From Sphaerisporangium rufum (lineage in GTDB: Bacteria; Actinomycetota; Actinomycetes; Streptosporangiales; Streptosporangiaceae): a stretch of 64,000 nucleotides of DNA. Made by a program: the position numbers and the translations under genes. Below are positions 48,044 to 56,904 of the stretch, in pieces; positions within the stretch are counted from its first letter, which is position 1; each line of letters starts with the position of its first letter. The notes below the pieces were generated by a model. It was not told the origin of the DNA, ran no database searches, and saw only the letters and a list, made by a program, of their open reading frames with translations. The DNA lies in contig NZ_BOOU01000073.1 of the NCBI RefSeq assembly GCF_016863395.1, forward strand, positions 1-64,000, written 5' to 3'.

Positions 48044-50995
48044 TCATTGCCCAGGCCCCGGTGTCGAGCGCCGGCCCGTAGCAGGTGCGGACGGAGGCGC
48101 GGTGACCGGTGCCGACCCCTGGTTGCCGCCGAACCCGTTACCGCCGCCGTTCCCGTTACCGCCGCCGTTCCCGTTGCCGTTCCCGTTGCCGTTTCCATTC
48201 CCGCCGCCGTTGCAGGAGTCGTCCCAGGGGACACACTCGTTGCCGCCGCCGCCATCGCCGTTGTCGTTCGGGAACCCGTCGTCGTTCGGGAACCCGTCGT
48301 CGTTCGGGAAGTTGTTGTCATTCGGGAAGTTGTCGTCGGGCAGGCCGTTCTCCGGGTCGGGGGTCGGGGTGGGCACCGGCTTGGGCACGAGGTTGGTCTG
48401 GTCGCCGACGTTGGCCGGCGGCGGGAACTGCTCGGCCGGCTTGCCCTTCATCGCCTCGGCCATGAAGGCCCGCCACACCTTGGTGGGATAGGTGGCGCCC
48501 TGAATGTTTCCGAGCGAGATCTCCTTGGTCCGGCTGTCCGGCGGGCAGACCGCCTTACCGGTGATCGTCTTCTTGCCCTTCACGCACACCTCGCGGAACA
48601 TGCCCACCGCGGTGGACACCTGCGGGGTGAAGCCGACGAACCACGCTTCCTTGTTCTCGTTGTTGGTTCCGGTCTTGCCGGCCACCGGCCGGTCCGGGAA
48701 GGCGGCGCCCCGGCCAGTGCCCTTCTTGACCACGGCCTGCAGCGCCACGTCGGCGTCCGCGGCCGCGGAGGGCGAGATCACCTGGGTGAAACTCTTCTCC
48801 TCCTTGTACGCGACCACCCTCTCCGCGTTGAGCACCTTCTCCACCACGTGCGTCTCGTAGTGCTTGCCCTCGTTGGCGAAGATCGAGTAGCCGCCGGCCT
48901 GCTCCACGGGGGTGACCCCGGCGGTACCGATGGAGAAGAGGTACTTGTGCGCGTCGATACTGTCCTGCAGGTCCTTCTCGGACAGGCCGGCGCCGGCGGC
49001 GATCTCCTTCACCTTCTCCAGCGAGACCTTGTAGGCCATCGAGGCGTAGGCGGTGTTGATCGACTGGGCGGTCGCCGTGGTCACGTCGATGGCGGCCGGC
49101 ATGCTGTGCTCGTTGGTGACCGGGGTGGTACCGGGCAGCGTCTTCGGCACCGTCTCGTTGCCCGGGACGAAGCTGTTGAGGTTGTAGTTGGATTCCAGCC
49201 AGGCGGCCAGCACGTACGGCTTGAACGCCGAGGCGGCCTGCTTGCGAGCTCGGAACGCGTCGTTGAACTGGTCGGGGTTCTTGCCCAGGTAGTTCCGGCC
49301 GCTGTAGAAGGCGATGACCCGGCCGTTGCGCGGGTCGACCGCGGCCAGCCCGGTGTGGATCTCCGGGGACAGCGGCGAGGTGTTGTTGATCACCGCGTCC
49401 GCGGCGGCCTGCATCAGCCGCTTGTCGAAGGTCGTGTAGATCTTGTAGCCGCCCTCGTTGATGTCCTCCTCGGTGAGGCTGGCCTTGGTCTTCAGCTCGT
49501 CGAGCACCGCCTCGATCATGTAGCCACCGAAGCCCTTTTTCCACTCGCTGACCTTCTTGGGCTTGGGCTTGGGGAACTTCACCGTGGCCGGCAGCGAGGC
49601 GTAGGTCTGCCCGGACGGCGTCTTCTTGGTCGGCCAGATCTTGGCCATCTGCCCCAGCGCGTAACGGAAGCGCTCCTGGGTACCCGCGTAGTTGCCCTGC
49701 GTCTCCTGGGCATCGAAGTTACCCGGCTGCTGGATGCGGCCGGCCAGGTAGGCCGCCTGGGCGGCGTTCAGCTCCCAGGTGTGCTTGCGGAAGAACTGCC
49801 GGGCGGCCGCCTCGATGCCGTAGGTGTTGCGGCCGAACGGCACCGTGTTCAGGTAGTAGAGCAGGACCTTGTCCTTCTCCCACTGCTTGTCCAGCTTGAC
49901 GGCGATGAAGATCTCCTTGAGCTTCCGCGTCATCGTCCGGTCGGTGCTCAGGCTGCTGAAATAGTTGCGGGCCATCTGCTGGGTGATGGTGGAGGCGCCC
50001 TGCACCTGCTGGCCGCTCACCGTGCTCCACACCGAGCGGGCCATGCCGGACAGCGAGATGCCGGAGTCCTCGCGGAAGGTGTCGTTCTCCGCGCCGATGA
50101 CCGCGTCCTGCACCACCTCGGGGACCTGCTTCTTCAGGTCGGTCAGCGTGACGCGTTCGGTGCCCATCCGGGCCAGCACCGTCTTGCCGTCGCCGTAGTA
50201 GATCGTGCTCTGCTGGGCGATCGCGTCCGCCTTGGCGCTCTTCTCGTCCGGCAGCGGGGTGGTGGCGTAGGCCACCGCGATCATGCCGAAGACACCGGCC
50301 GCGATGACCGTGAAGCCGACCATGAGGATCTTCCAGCTGGGCAGGAAGCGCCGCCAGCCGGTGCGGCGCGGCGGGCCGTCCCCGCCGCCGCGCGCCCGGC
50401 GGCGGCCGGGGCCCTCGCCGCCCGGGCCGTCCCCGGGGCCGCCCGACCCGCCGGGACCGCCCGGGCCTCCGGTGCGCGCGCGCCGACGTCCGCCCGGCTC
50501 CCGGCTCACCATTGTCTCCGCGGCGGCCACGCCGGATCGGGTGGGGCCGCCACCTGGGGCGCCCCCAGGGCCGGCATCAAGGCCGCCGGCGCGGGTGGCG
50601 GCGCCCCCCGGTGCCGCGGCCCGCGACTCGCCGCCCGGCCGGCCGGACACCTGCCCCATCGACGCGGTGTCCTCGAAGGCCGCCTCGGCACGCCGGCCGG
50701 ACCGGCCGGTACGCGGACCGGCCGCGCCGGCCGGGTGGTCGCCGGAGTCGCGGCCCCGGGGGGCCGCGGGGCGACCCTGTACCTGGGTCGGCTCGCCCGC
50801 CGGCGCGGCTCGGCGCACCGGTTGCGGGGCGGATGCGTACGTGGAGGCGGGTCGCCCGCCGGCGGGCGTGTCGCCGGAGGTGGAGCGACGGCGCCGCCCG
50901 GCGCGGCCGGATCCCTCGGGACCCTCCGGTTGTCCGGGGCGGCCGGTCGGCTCGGGGCCATAGCTGCTGTAACTCACGCGTCCTCGTCGGGTCAT
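48044..50995 (-). CDS. Class A penicillin-binding protein (bifunctional transglycosylase/transpeptidase)
   Basis: A 983-residue peptidoglycan polymerase and cross-linker. A ~235-residue Gly/Pro/Arg-rich cytoplasmic tail leads to one span (ILMVGFTVIAAGVFGMIAVA). The GT51 domain has the catalytic EDSxF-type region (GAENDTFREDSGISLSGMAR, QGASTITQQMARNYFS). The transpeptidase has the SxxK serine (KQAASAFKPYVLAAW), SINTAYASMAY and KTGTNNENKEAWFVG. The C-terminus is low complexity: PNDDGF repeats, one CVPWDDSC pair and a Gly/Asn run. The ATG at 50995 is uncertain, since a GTG at 50977 with GAGGA nearby and a long upstream frame exist. It is cotranscribed with GT87. Confidence 0.92.
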   Translation of the reverse strand: MTRRGRVSYSSYGPEPTGRPGQPEGPEGSGRAGRRRRSTSGDTPAGGRPASTYASAPQPVRRAAPAGEPTQVQGRPAAPRGRDSGDHPAGAAGPRTGRSGRRAEAAFEDTASMGQVSGRPGGESRAAAPGGAATRAGGLDAGPGGAPGGGPTRSGVAAAETMVSREPGGRRRARTGGPGGPGGSGGPGDGPGGEGPGRRRARGGGDGPPRRTGWRRFLPSWKILMVGFTVIAAGVFGMIAVAYATTPLPDEKSAKADAIAQQSTIYYGDGKTVLARMGTERVTLTDLKKQVPEVVQDAVIGAENDTFREDSGISLSGMARSVWSTVSGQQVQGASTITQQMARNYFSSLSTDRTMTRKLKEIFIAVKLDKQWEKDKVLLYYLNTVPFGRNTYGIEAAARQFFRKHTWELNAAQAAYLAGRIQQPGNFDAQETQGNYAGTQERFRYALGQMAKIWPTKKTPSGQTYASLPATVKFPKPKPKKVSEWKKGFGGYMIEAVLDELKTKASLTEEDINEGGYKIYTTFDKRLMQAAADAVINNTSPLSPEIHTGLAAVDPRNGRVIAFYSGRNYLGKNPDQFNDAFRARKQAASAFKPYVLAAWLESNYNLNSFVPGNETVPKTLPGTTPVTNEHSMPAAIDVTTATAQSINTAYASMAYKVSLEKVKEIAAGAGLSEKDLQDSIDAHKYLFSIGTAGVTPVEQAGGYSIFANEGKHYETHVVEKVLNAERVVAYKEEKSFTQVISPSAAADADVALQAVVKKGTGRGAAFPDRPVAGKTGTNNENKEAWFVGFTPQVSTAVGMFREVCVKGKKTITGKAVCPPDSRTKEISLGNIQGATYPTKVWRAFMAEAMKGKPAEQFPPPANVGDQTNLVPKPVPTPTPDPENGLPDDNFPNDNNFPNDDGFPNDDGFPNDNGDGGGGNECVPWDDSCNGGGNGNGNGNGNGNGGGNGNGGGNGFGGNQGSAPVTAPPSAPATGRRSTPGPGQ
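48110..48340. repeat. Low-complexity repeats encoding the PBP C-terminal tail
   Basis: The stretch near 48120-48215 is built from repeats of CCGTTCCCGTTGCC-like units (Gly/Asn codons), and near 48260-48330 an 18-bp unit GTCGTTCGGGAACCC with variants repeats three to four times (PNDDGF). Such repeats can expand or contract by slippage. Confidence 0.7.
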
Positions 50996-51074
50996 CTGGC
51001 GATCTGGGTCTGGCACGTCCCTCCACGGTGCGGCGGCGCGCCTTTCGGAGGGGCAGGTCTCGGCCGGGGCCGGC

Positions 51075-51482
51075 CTACGTCTCCGCGGTCCGTCCGTCCG
51101 CGCCGGCGTCACCGGGTGGCCCGCCGTTGCCGAGGACGAAGGAAACCGTCAGGTGATTCCATGAACAACCTTGGCAGACCTCGACCACGTAGACCCGGAA
51201 TTCCTGGTATTCGCGGGCCATCGCGGCGAGGTCTGACGTGGCCTTTACCCGGCCGGTACCCCGGCCGAGCTGGTCGCCGTACACATATGTGACATGGGTC
51301 ACGTTGCGACGTTCGCAGATGGGGCAGACGCGTTGCGTGGGCTCGCCGTGGTACCGAGCGGCACGCAGGAGGTAGGGGTGGGCGTCGCACACATCTTGCC
51401 TGGCCATGCGGCCGGAGCGGAGCGACTGGACCGCCGCCCGCTTCGCGAGGCCGTAGTCCACGACCGCTCGCTGTGACCACAT
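51075..51482 (-). CDS. DUF5318 protein
   Basis: A 135-residue protein of the DUF5318 family, found beside the PBP/GT87 genes in actinobacteria. It has a zinc-ribbon-like pair, CPIC near residue 53 and CQGC near residue 104, the segment RRNVTHVTYVYGDQLGRGTG and a helical N-terminus (VVDYGLAKRAAVQSLRSGRM). TAGTCT (51490-51495, minus strand) is 7 bases before the ATG at 51482, so it is probably leaderless. Function unknown; conserved context suggests a link to cell-wall growth. Confidence 0.88.
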   Translation of the reverse strand: MWSQRAVVDYGLAKRAAVQSLRSGRMARQDVCDAHPYLLRAARYHGEPTQRVCPICERRNVTHVTYVYGDQLGRGTGRVKATSDLAAMAREYQEFRVYVVEVCQGCSWNHLTVSFVLGNGGPPGDAGADGRTAET

Positions 51483-51572
51483 GGGCGCCAGACTACGACT
51501 TTTTTATCGATTCCGCCCAACCACTTGACGCATTTCTCGATTGCACAGTATGCCAGCTGGACGTATCCTCCT

Positions 51573-51593
51573 GATGTATCGGCTCGATACATC
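51573..51593. promoter_or_regulatory. PadR-type box GATGTATCG-GCT-CGATACATC
   Basis: A perfect 9-3-9 palindrome, 36 bases before the padR GTG. The ATGT ... ACAT ends are those of known PadR operators. It probably mediates autoregulation of the padR-ino1 operon. Confidence 0.75.
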
Positions 51594-51628
51594 GACAGGT
51601 CACATCAGGGGGAGAGGGGGCGGTTCCA

Positions 51629-52285
51629 GTGGCGGTCGGCAAAGGCGGAGTGCTGGAACTGGCCGTGCTCGGTTCGCTGCACGAGACGCCCCTACATGGC
51701 TATGAGCTGCGCAAACGGCTCAACGCCCTGCTCGGGATGTTCCGTGCGTTCTCCTATGGCTCGCTCTACCCGTGCCTGCGGCAGTTGCTGGGCAACGGCC
51801 TCATCACCGAGGAGCCGCCTGTCGACACCACCCGCGGTGCCGCCGCGCCGGCGCCGCGCGAAGGCGCGCTCCCGCTGGCCGGGCGGCGATCGAAGATCGT
51901 CTACCGGCTGACGGCCGAGGGCAAGGAGCGCCTGCAGGAGCTGCTCACCCAGGCGGGGCCGTCCTCCTGGGAGGACGAGAGCTTCGGGGTGCACTTCGCG
52001 TTCTTCCGCCACACCGAGGCGGAGGTGCGGTTGCGCATCCTTGAGGGCCGCCGCAGCCGGCTGGAGGAGCGGCTGGACGCGGTCCGCACCGCCCTGGCCC
52101 GCACCCGCGAGCGGCTGGACAGCTACACCCTCGAACTGCAGCGGCACGGCTTGGAATCGGTCGAGCGCGAAGTGCGCTGGCTGAACGAATTGATCGACAC
52201 CGAACGGGCGCAGGCCGTCCGGGCAAGAGCGGAGGGGGCGCGGGCGCAGGACGCCGGCCCAGCTCCTGATAACACAAGTGAGTAA
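51629..52285 (+). CDS. PadR-family transcriptional regulator
   Basis: A 218-residue regulator. The winged HTH is [20 protein letters not shown] and [20 protein letters not shown], then [15 protein letters not shown] and [20 protein letters not shown]. The C-terminal half is a helical dimerisation domain ([40 protein letters not shown]). The GTG at 51629 has no strong ribosome site. It is followed after 13 bases by ino1, as in Mycobacterium tuberculosis, so it probably regulates inositol synthesis together with the palindrome in front. Confidence 0.93.
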   Translation: MAVGKGGVLELAVLGSLHETPLHGYELRKRLNALLGMFRAFSYGSLYPCLRQLLGNGLITEEPPVDTTRGAAAPAPREGALPLAGRRSKIVYRLTAEGKERLQELLTQAGPSSWEDESFGVHFAFFRHTEAEVRLRILEGRRSRLEERLDAVRTALARTRERLDSYTLELQRHGLESVEREVRWLNELIDTERAQAVRARAEGARAQDAGPAPDNTSE

Positions 52286-52298
52286 AGGAGCGAGTGCC

Positions 52299-53378
52299 AT
52301 GGGTTCCGTGCGCGTAGCCATCGTCGGCGTCGGCAACTGTGCGGCCGCACTGGTGCAGGGCGTGCATTTCTATCGAGACGCCGACCCCGCCACCCGGGTT
52401 CCGGGCCTCATGCACGTCAGGTTCGGCGACTACCACGTCGGTGACCTGGAGTTCGTGGCGGCGTTCGACGTGGACGCCAAGAAGGTCGGCCGTGACCTGT
52501 CCGAGGCGATCGTGGCCTCGGAGAACAACACGATCAAGATCTGTGACGTGCCGCCCACCGGGGTGACCGTGCAGCGCGGCCCGACCTACGACGGTCTCGG
52601 CGAGTACTACCTCGAGATGATCGAGGAGTCGGACGAGGCCGCCGTCGACGTGGTGGCCGCGCTGCGCGAGTCCCGGGCCGACGTGCTCGTCTCCTATCTT
52701 CCGGTGGGCTCGGAGGAGGCCGACCGCTTCTACGCGCAGTGCGCGCTGGACGCGGGGGTGGCCTTCGTGAACGCGCTCCCGGTGTTCATCGCCTCCGACC
52801 CGGTCTGGGCGAAGAAGTTCACCGACGCCGGCGTGCCCATCGTCGGCGACGACATCAAGTCCCAGGTCGGCGCCACCATCACCCACCGGGTGATGGCCAA
52901 GCTCTTCGAGGACCGCGGGGTGGAGCTGCTGCGCACGTACCAGCTCAACTTCGGCGGCAACATGGACTTCATGAACATGCTGGAGCGCAAGCGCCTCCAG
53001 TCCAAGAAGATCTCCAAGACGCAGTCGGTCACCTCGCAGATCCCGCACGAGATGGCCCGGGCGGACGTGCACATCGGCCCGTCGGACCACGTGCCGTGGC
53101 TGGACGACCGCAAGTGGGCCTATGTCCGCCTGGAGGGCCGGTCCTTCGGCGACACGCCGCTCAACCTGGAGTACAAGCTCGAGGTCTGGGACTCCCCCAA
53201 CTCGGCCGGTGTGATCATCGACGCCGTCCGGGCCGCGAAGATCGCCATGGACCGTGGCATCGGCGGGCCGATCCTGTCGGCGTCCTCGTACTTCATGAAG
53301 TCGCCGCCGGAGCAGTACTCCGACGACGACGCGCGCGAATCCGTTGAAAGGTTCATCCGCGGCGAGGTCGAGCGCTGA
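52299..53378 (+). CDS. ino1: Inositol-3-phosphate synthase
   Basis: Ino1 turns glucose 6-phosphate into inositol 3-phosphate, the source of phosphatidylinositol and mycothiol. The 359-residue protein starts at the ATG at 52299 behind AAAGGAG and shows the NAD loop [20 protein letters not shown], the conserved [80 protein letters not shown] and [18 protein letters not shown]. It follows padR in an operon with the same order as in mycobacteria. It is convergent with idi. Confidence 0.97.
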   Translation: MGSVRVAIVGVGNCAAALVQGVHFYRDADPATRVPGLMHVRFGDYHVGDLEFVAAFDVDAKKVGRDLSEAIVASENNTIKICDVPPTGVTVQRGPTYDGLGEYYLEMIEESDEAAVDVVAALRESRADVLVSYLPVGSEEADRFYAQCALDAGVAFVNALPVFIASDPVWAKKFTDAGVPIVGDDIKSQVGATITHRVMAKLFEDRGVELLRTYQLNFGGNMDFMNMLERKRLQSKKISKTQSVTSQIPHEMARADVHIGPSDHVPWLDDRKWAYVRLEGRSFGDTPLNLEYKLEVWDSPNSAGVIIDAVRAAKIAMDRGIGGPILSASSYFMKSPPEQYSDDDARESVERFIRGEVER

Positions 53379-53448
53379 CCCGCTCCCCTTCCGGCGTACC
53401 GGCACCGGCACCGCTCCGGCGGGCCGGTGCCGGCCGTTCTCCGGCCCC

Positions 53449-54048
53449 TCAGCCGGCGGCGGACGGCGGGCGCGCGGCCGGCGGCAGCGCGGCCGGGTCG
53501 GCGACGGCCCAGGTGTGCGGGTCCGGCCCGAGGGCGACCAGCGCGGGCACCTGCTCGGCGCACCACGGGGACACCTCCAGCCGGCCGGCCAGCACGTCGT
53601 CGGCGAACTCCTTCCACGGCAGCCACCGCGCGTCGTCCACTTCGTCCGGGTTCGGTGCCGGCTCGCGGGCGATGACCGCCCGGTAGACCGGGCAGATCTC
53701 GTGCTCCACGGTGCCGTCGTCCATGACCGCCCGGTAGGCGAACTCGGGCAGCACCAGGTCGACCCGCTCGACGGCCAGCCCCAGCTCGTAGGCGAGCCGG
53801 CGGCGGACCGCGTCCGGCGGCGCCTCGCCCGGCAGGGGATGACCGCAGCAGCTGTTGGTCAGCACACCCGGCCAGGTGCGCTTGTGCGCGGCGCGGCGGG
53901 TCAGCAGCACCCGGCCCTCGTCGTCGAACACATAGCAGGAGAACGCCAGGTGCAGCGGCGTGGCGGTGCCGTGCACGGCGGCCTTGGGCGCGGTTCCGAT
54001 GGCCTGCCCGTCGGCGTCCACCAGTACGACATGCTCTTCTAGCGTCAC
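53449..54048 (-). CDS. idi: Isopentenyl-diphosphate delta-isomerase, type 1
   Basis: Type 1 IDI interconverts IPP and DMAPP for isoprenoids. The 199-residue Nudix-fold protein has the catalytic Cys in [20 protein letters not shown], the Nudix-like helix [20 protein letters not shown] and the catalytic Glu in [16 protein letters not shown], then [24 protein letters not shown] (54056-54061, minus strand) is 7 bases before the GTG, so it is probably leaderless. It is divergent from the MFS gene and convergent with ino1. The tail is Pro/Ala-rich. Confidence 0.95.
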   Translation of the reverse strand: MTLEEHVVLVDADGQAIGTAPKAAVHGTATPLHLAFSCYVFDDEGRVLLTRRAAHKRTWPGVLTNSCCGHPLPGEAPPDAVRRRLAYELGLAVERVDLVLPEFAYRAVMDDGTVEHEICPVYRAVIAREPAPNPDEVDDARWLPWKEFADDVLAGRLEVSPWCAEQVPALVALGPDPHTWAVADPAALPPAARPPSAAG

Positions 54049-54290
54049 CCTGTCGAGACTACGAGATCATGTCCGGTCCGCCGCCGCCGGGCCGGAGCCG
54101 CGCCGGTCCGTCCGGAGCAGGTGTCCCTCGCGGGCGGGAAATCTTCATCCCCGGTCGGTGAACCGTCTACCGCGCCGCCACCGGACGACCGCCACCGGTG
54201 CGTGCGCCCGCCGCCGGATCGGCGTCCCCGCCCGGGATATCGGGGATGTTCCCGATGTGGCGCCGGAGATCCGGCCAGTAGTCTGATCGA

Positions 54291-55589
54291 GTGTCCTTCG
54301 TCTCCGACCTCCGTACCCTCCTGCGAGGCAGGGACTTCCGGCGGCTGTTCGCCACCCGCCTGGTGTCGCAGTTCTCCGACGGCGTCTTCCAGTTCGCGGT
54401 CGCCGGATACGCGTTCTTCACCCCGGAGAAGCAGACCACCGCCACCGAGGCGGCCGTCGCGTTCGCCGTGCTGCTGCTCCCCTACTCGATCCTCGGCCCG
54501 TTCGCCGGGGTCTTCATCGACCGCTGGTCGCGGCGGCAGATCCTGGTGGTCGCGCCGGTCGTGCGGGGCGCCCTGCTGGCGGTGGCCGCGCTACTGGTCG
54601 GGCTCGGCGCGCCGGACTGGTGCTTCTACGCCGCCGCGCTCGGCGTGCTCGGCGTCAACCGCTTCTTCCTGGCCGCGCTCAGCGCCTCGCTGCCGCATGT
54701 GGTACCGGCCGACCGGCTGCTGCTGGCCAACGCGGTCACCCCGACGTCCGGCACCATCGCCACCTTCGTCGGAGCCGGTGTCGGCTACCTGCTCCGCGCG
54801 CTGTCCGGGGCCGAGCACACCGGCACCGCCGTGCTGCTCGTGGTCTCCGGCGTGGTGTTCGGCCTGAGCGCGCTGGTCGCCTCGACCATGCACCGCACGC
54901 TGCTCGGCCCGTCCTTCGACCCCGGACTGCCCGAGGCGCGCGAGGCGGTGCGGCACGTGCTGGCCGGCCTGGTGGACGGCGCCCGGCACGTCCTGCACGC
55001 GCGCACCCCGGCGGCGGCGCTGGCCGGCATGGCCGCGCACCGGTTCATGTACGGCCTGAGCATCGTGATGACCGTCATGCTGTACCGCTACTACTTCACC
55101 CACGACGCCGAGGCCGGGCTGAACCAGATGACCGGGGTGCTGGCCACCTCCGGGCTGGGCTTCTTCGCGGCCGTCCTGATCACGCCGTGGGCCACCCGCC
55201 GGTTCCGGCCCGAGGCGTGGATCCCCATCATGCTGGCCAGTGCCGGGGTGCTGGAGCTGGCCCTGTGCCTGCCGTTCCACCAGATCGGCTTCCTGACCGC
55301 GGGATTCGTGCTCGGGGTGACCGGGCAGAGCGTCAAGATCTGTGCGGACACCATCGTGCAGCGCGACGTCGAGGACGCCTACCTCGGCCGGGTCTTCTCG
55401 ATCTACGACATGCTGTTCAACGGGGCGTTCGTGCTGGCCGCGGTGGTCGCCGCGTTCATGCTGCCGCCGGACGGCCGGTCCTACCCGGTGCTGGTGCTCG
55501 CCTCGGCCGGGTACGTGCTGAGCGCCATCGGATACCGGCTGATCAGCGGCGGCGCCGGTTCGCCGCGGCCCGAGCGGGTCGCCGGCTGA
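54291..55589 (+). CDS. MFS transporter
   Basis: A 432-residue polytopic protein with about 12 spans. It starts FVSDLRTLLRGRDFRRLFAT and continues RLVSQFSDGVFQFAVAGYAF, the outline of MFS proteins related to macrolide/drug exporters. Loop motif A is partly kept (GVFIDRWSRRQILVV). TAGTCT (54279-54284) lies 6 bases before the GTG at 54291, so a leaderless start is likely. The large second half includes GVTGQSVKICADTIVQRDVE. The substrate is unknown. It is divergent from idi and convergent with bioA. Confidence 0.85.
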   Translation: MSFVSDLRTLLRGRDFRRLFATRLVSQFSDGVFQFAVAGYAFFTPEKQTTATEAAVAFAVLLLPYSILGPFAGVFIDRWSRRQILVVAPVVRGALLAVAALLVGLGAPDWCFYAAALGVLGVNRFFLAALSASLPHVVPADRLLLANAVTPTSGTIATFVGAGVGYLLRALSGAEHTGTAVLLVVSGVVFGLSALVASTMHRTLLGPSFDPGLPEAREAVRHVLAGLVDGARHVLHARTPAAALAGMAAHRFMYGLSIVMTVMLYRYYFTHDAEAGLNQMTGVLATSGLGFFAAVLITPWATRRFRPEAWIPIMLASAGVLELALCLPFHQIGFLTAGFVLGVTGQSVKICADTIVQRDVEDAYLGRVFSIYDMLFNGAFVLAAVVAAFMLPPDGRSYPVLVLASAGYVLSAIGYRLISGGAGSPRPERVAG

Positions 55590-55605
55590 CCGTGCCGGGC
55601 CGCGC

Positions 55606-56880
55606 TCAGCCGCGCGGCGCCGCGGTGGCGGCGACCATGGCGGCGGTGATGGCGGCCACGTCCTGGTCGCCGGTGACGTAGGGCGGCATCGCGTACACCA
55701 GCCGGCCGAACGGGCGCAGCCACACCCCGTGCGCCATGGCGATGTCCTGGACGCGCGGCACGTCCACCGGGTGCTCGGTCTCGATCACGCCGATCGCGCC
55801 CAGCACCCGGACATCGGCCACCCTCGGCGACCGCGCCGCCCGGGCCAGCCCGTCGGCCAGACCCGCCTCGATCCGCTTGACGTCCTCCCGCCAGGGGCGC
55901 TCGTCCAACAGCGCCAGCGACGCCTCGGCGACCGCGGCGGCCAGCGGGTTGCCCATGTAGGTGGGGCCGTGCATGAGCACGCCGATCCGTTCGGCCACCT
56001 CGGCGGTGCACAGGGTCGCGGCCATGGTGAGGTAGCCGCCGGTCATCGCCTTGCCGACGCACATGATGTCCGGCCGGACGCCGGCGTGGTCGCAGCCGAA
56101 CATCTCGCCGGTGCGGCCGAAGCCGGTCGCGATCTCGTCCGCGATGAGCAGCAGGCCGTGCCGGTCGGCCAGCTCGCGCAGCCGGCGCAGGTAGGCCGGG
56201 TGGTAGAAGCGCATGCCGCCGGCGCCCTGCACCACCGGCTCGACGATGATCGCCGCGAGCTCGGCCGCGTGCCGGGCCACCATCTCGTCCAGGTGGGCCA
56301 GGTAGGCCTGGTCCACCGGGGCCTCCTCCCCGGCCGGTGCGCCGGGACGGACGCCGTACCCGCCGGGCGGCCGGTCGGCGAAGACGTGCCGGGGCAGCAC
56401 GCCGGAGAACAGGTGGTGCATGCCGTTGACCGGGTCGCACACCGCCATCACGCCGAAGGTGTCACCGTGGTAGCCGCCCCGCACGGTCAGCAGCCGGCCG
56501 CGCCCGGTGCACTGCACGGCCATCTTGATGGCGACCTCCACCGCCACCGAGCCGGAGTCGGCCAGGAAGACCTTGTCCAGCCCGGTCATGGCCGACAGCC
56601 GCCGGGCCAGCCGGACGGCCGGCTCGTGGGTCAGCCCGCCGAACATGACGTGCGCCATGTCACCGAGCTGCGCGCGCACCGCCTCGTTGAGCCGCGGGTG
56701 GTTGTAGCCGTGGATCGCCGCCCACCAGGAGGACATGCCGTCCACCAGCACCCGCCCGTCGGCGAGCCGCAACCGGACGCCGTCCGCCCCGGCCACCGGA
56801 TGTGCGCCGGCCGCGCCGGCCGCGGCGTAGGGATGCCACAGGTGACGGCGGTCGAGGTCGCGCAGCGTCTCGGCGTCCAT
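55606..56880 (-). CDS. bioA: Adenosylmethionine-8-amino-7-oxononanoate aminotransferase
   Basis: BioA makes diaminopelargonic acid in biotin synthesis, using S-adenosylmethionine as amino donor. The 424-residue class III aminotransferase has [20 protein letters not shown] (the WHPY segment near the start is BioA-specific), [71 protein letters not shown] and the PLP lysine in [22 protein letters not shown] (56887-56892, minus strand) is 6 bases before the ATG, so it is likely leaderless. No other bio genes are in the window. Confidence 0.95.
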   Translation of the reverse strand: MDAETLRDLDRRHLWHPYAAAGAAGAHPVAGADGVRLRLADGRVLVDGMSSWWAAIHGYNHPRLNEAVRAQLGDMAHVMFGGLTHEPAVRLARRLSAMTGLDKVFLADSGSVAVEVAIKMAVQCTGRGRLLTVRGGYHGDTFGVMAVCDPVNGMHHLFSGVLPRHVFADRPPGGYGVRPGAPAGEEAPVDQAYLAHLDEMVARHAAELAAIIVEPVVQGAGGMRFYHPAYLRRLRELADRHGLLLIADEIATGFGRTGEMFGCDHAGVRPDIMCVGKAMTGGYLTMAATLCTAEVAERIGVLMHGPTYMGNPLAAAVAEASLALLDERPWREDVKRIEAGLADGLARAARSPRVADVRVLGAIGVIETEHPVDVPRVQDIAMAHGVWLRPFGRLVYAMPPYVTGDQDVAAITAAMVAATAAPRG

Positions 56881-56904
56881 GCCGTCACCCTACGGCGCGG
56901 CCGA

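Noticed and set aside
48047-51292. A plus-strand frame of over 1,000 residues opposite the PBP
   Set aside because: Shadow of the PBP gene; no domains, and highly repetitive Arg/His/Gly/Leu content.
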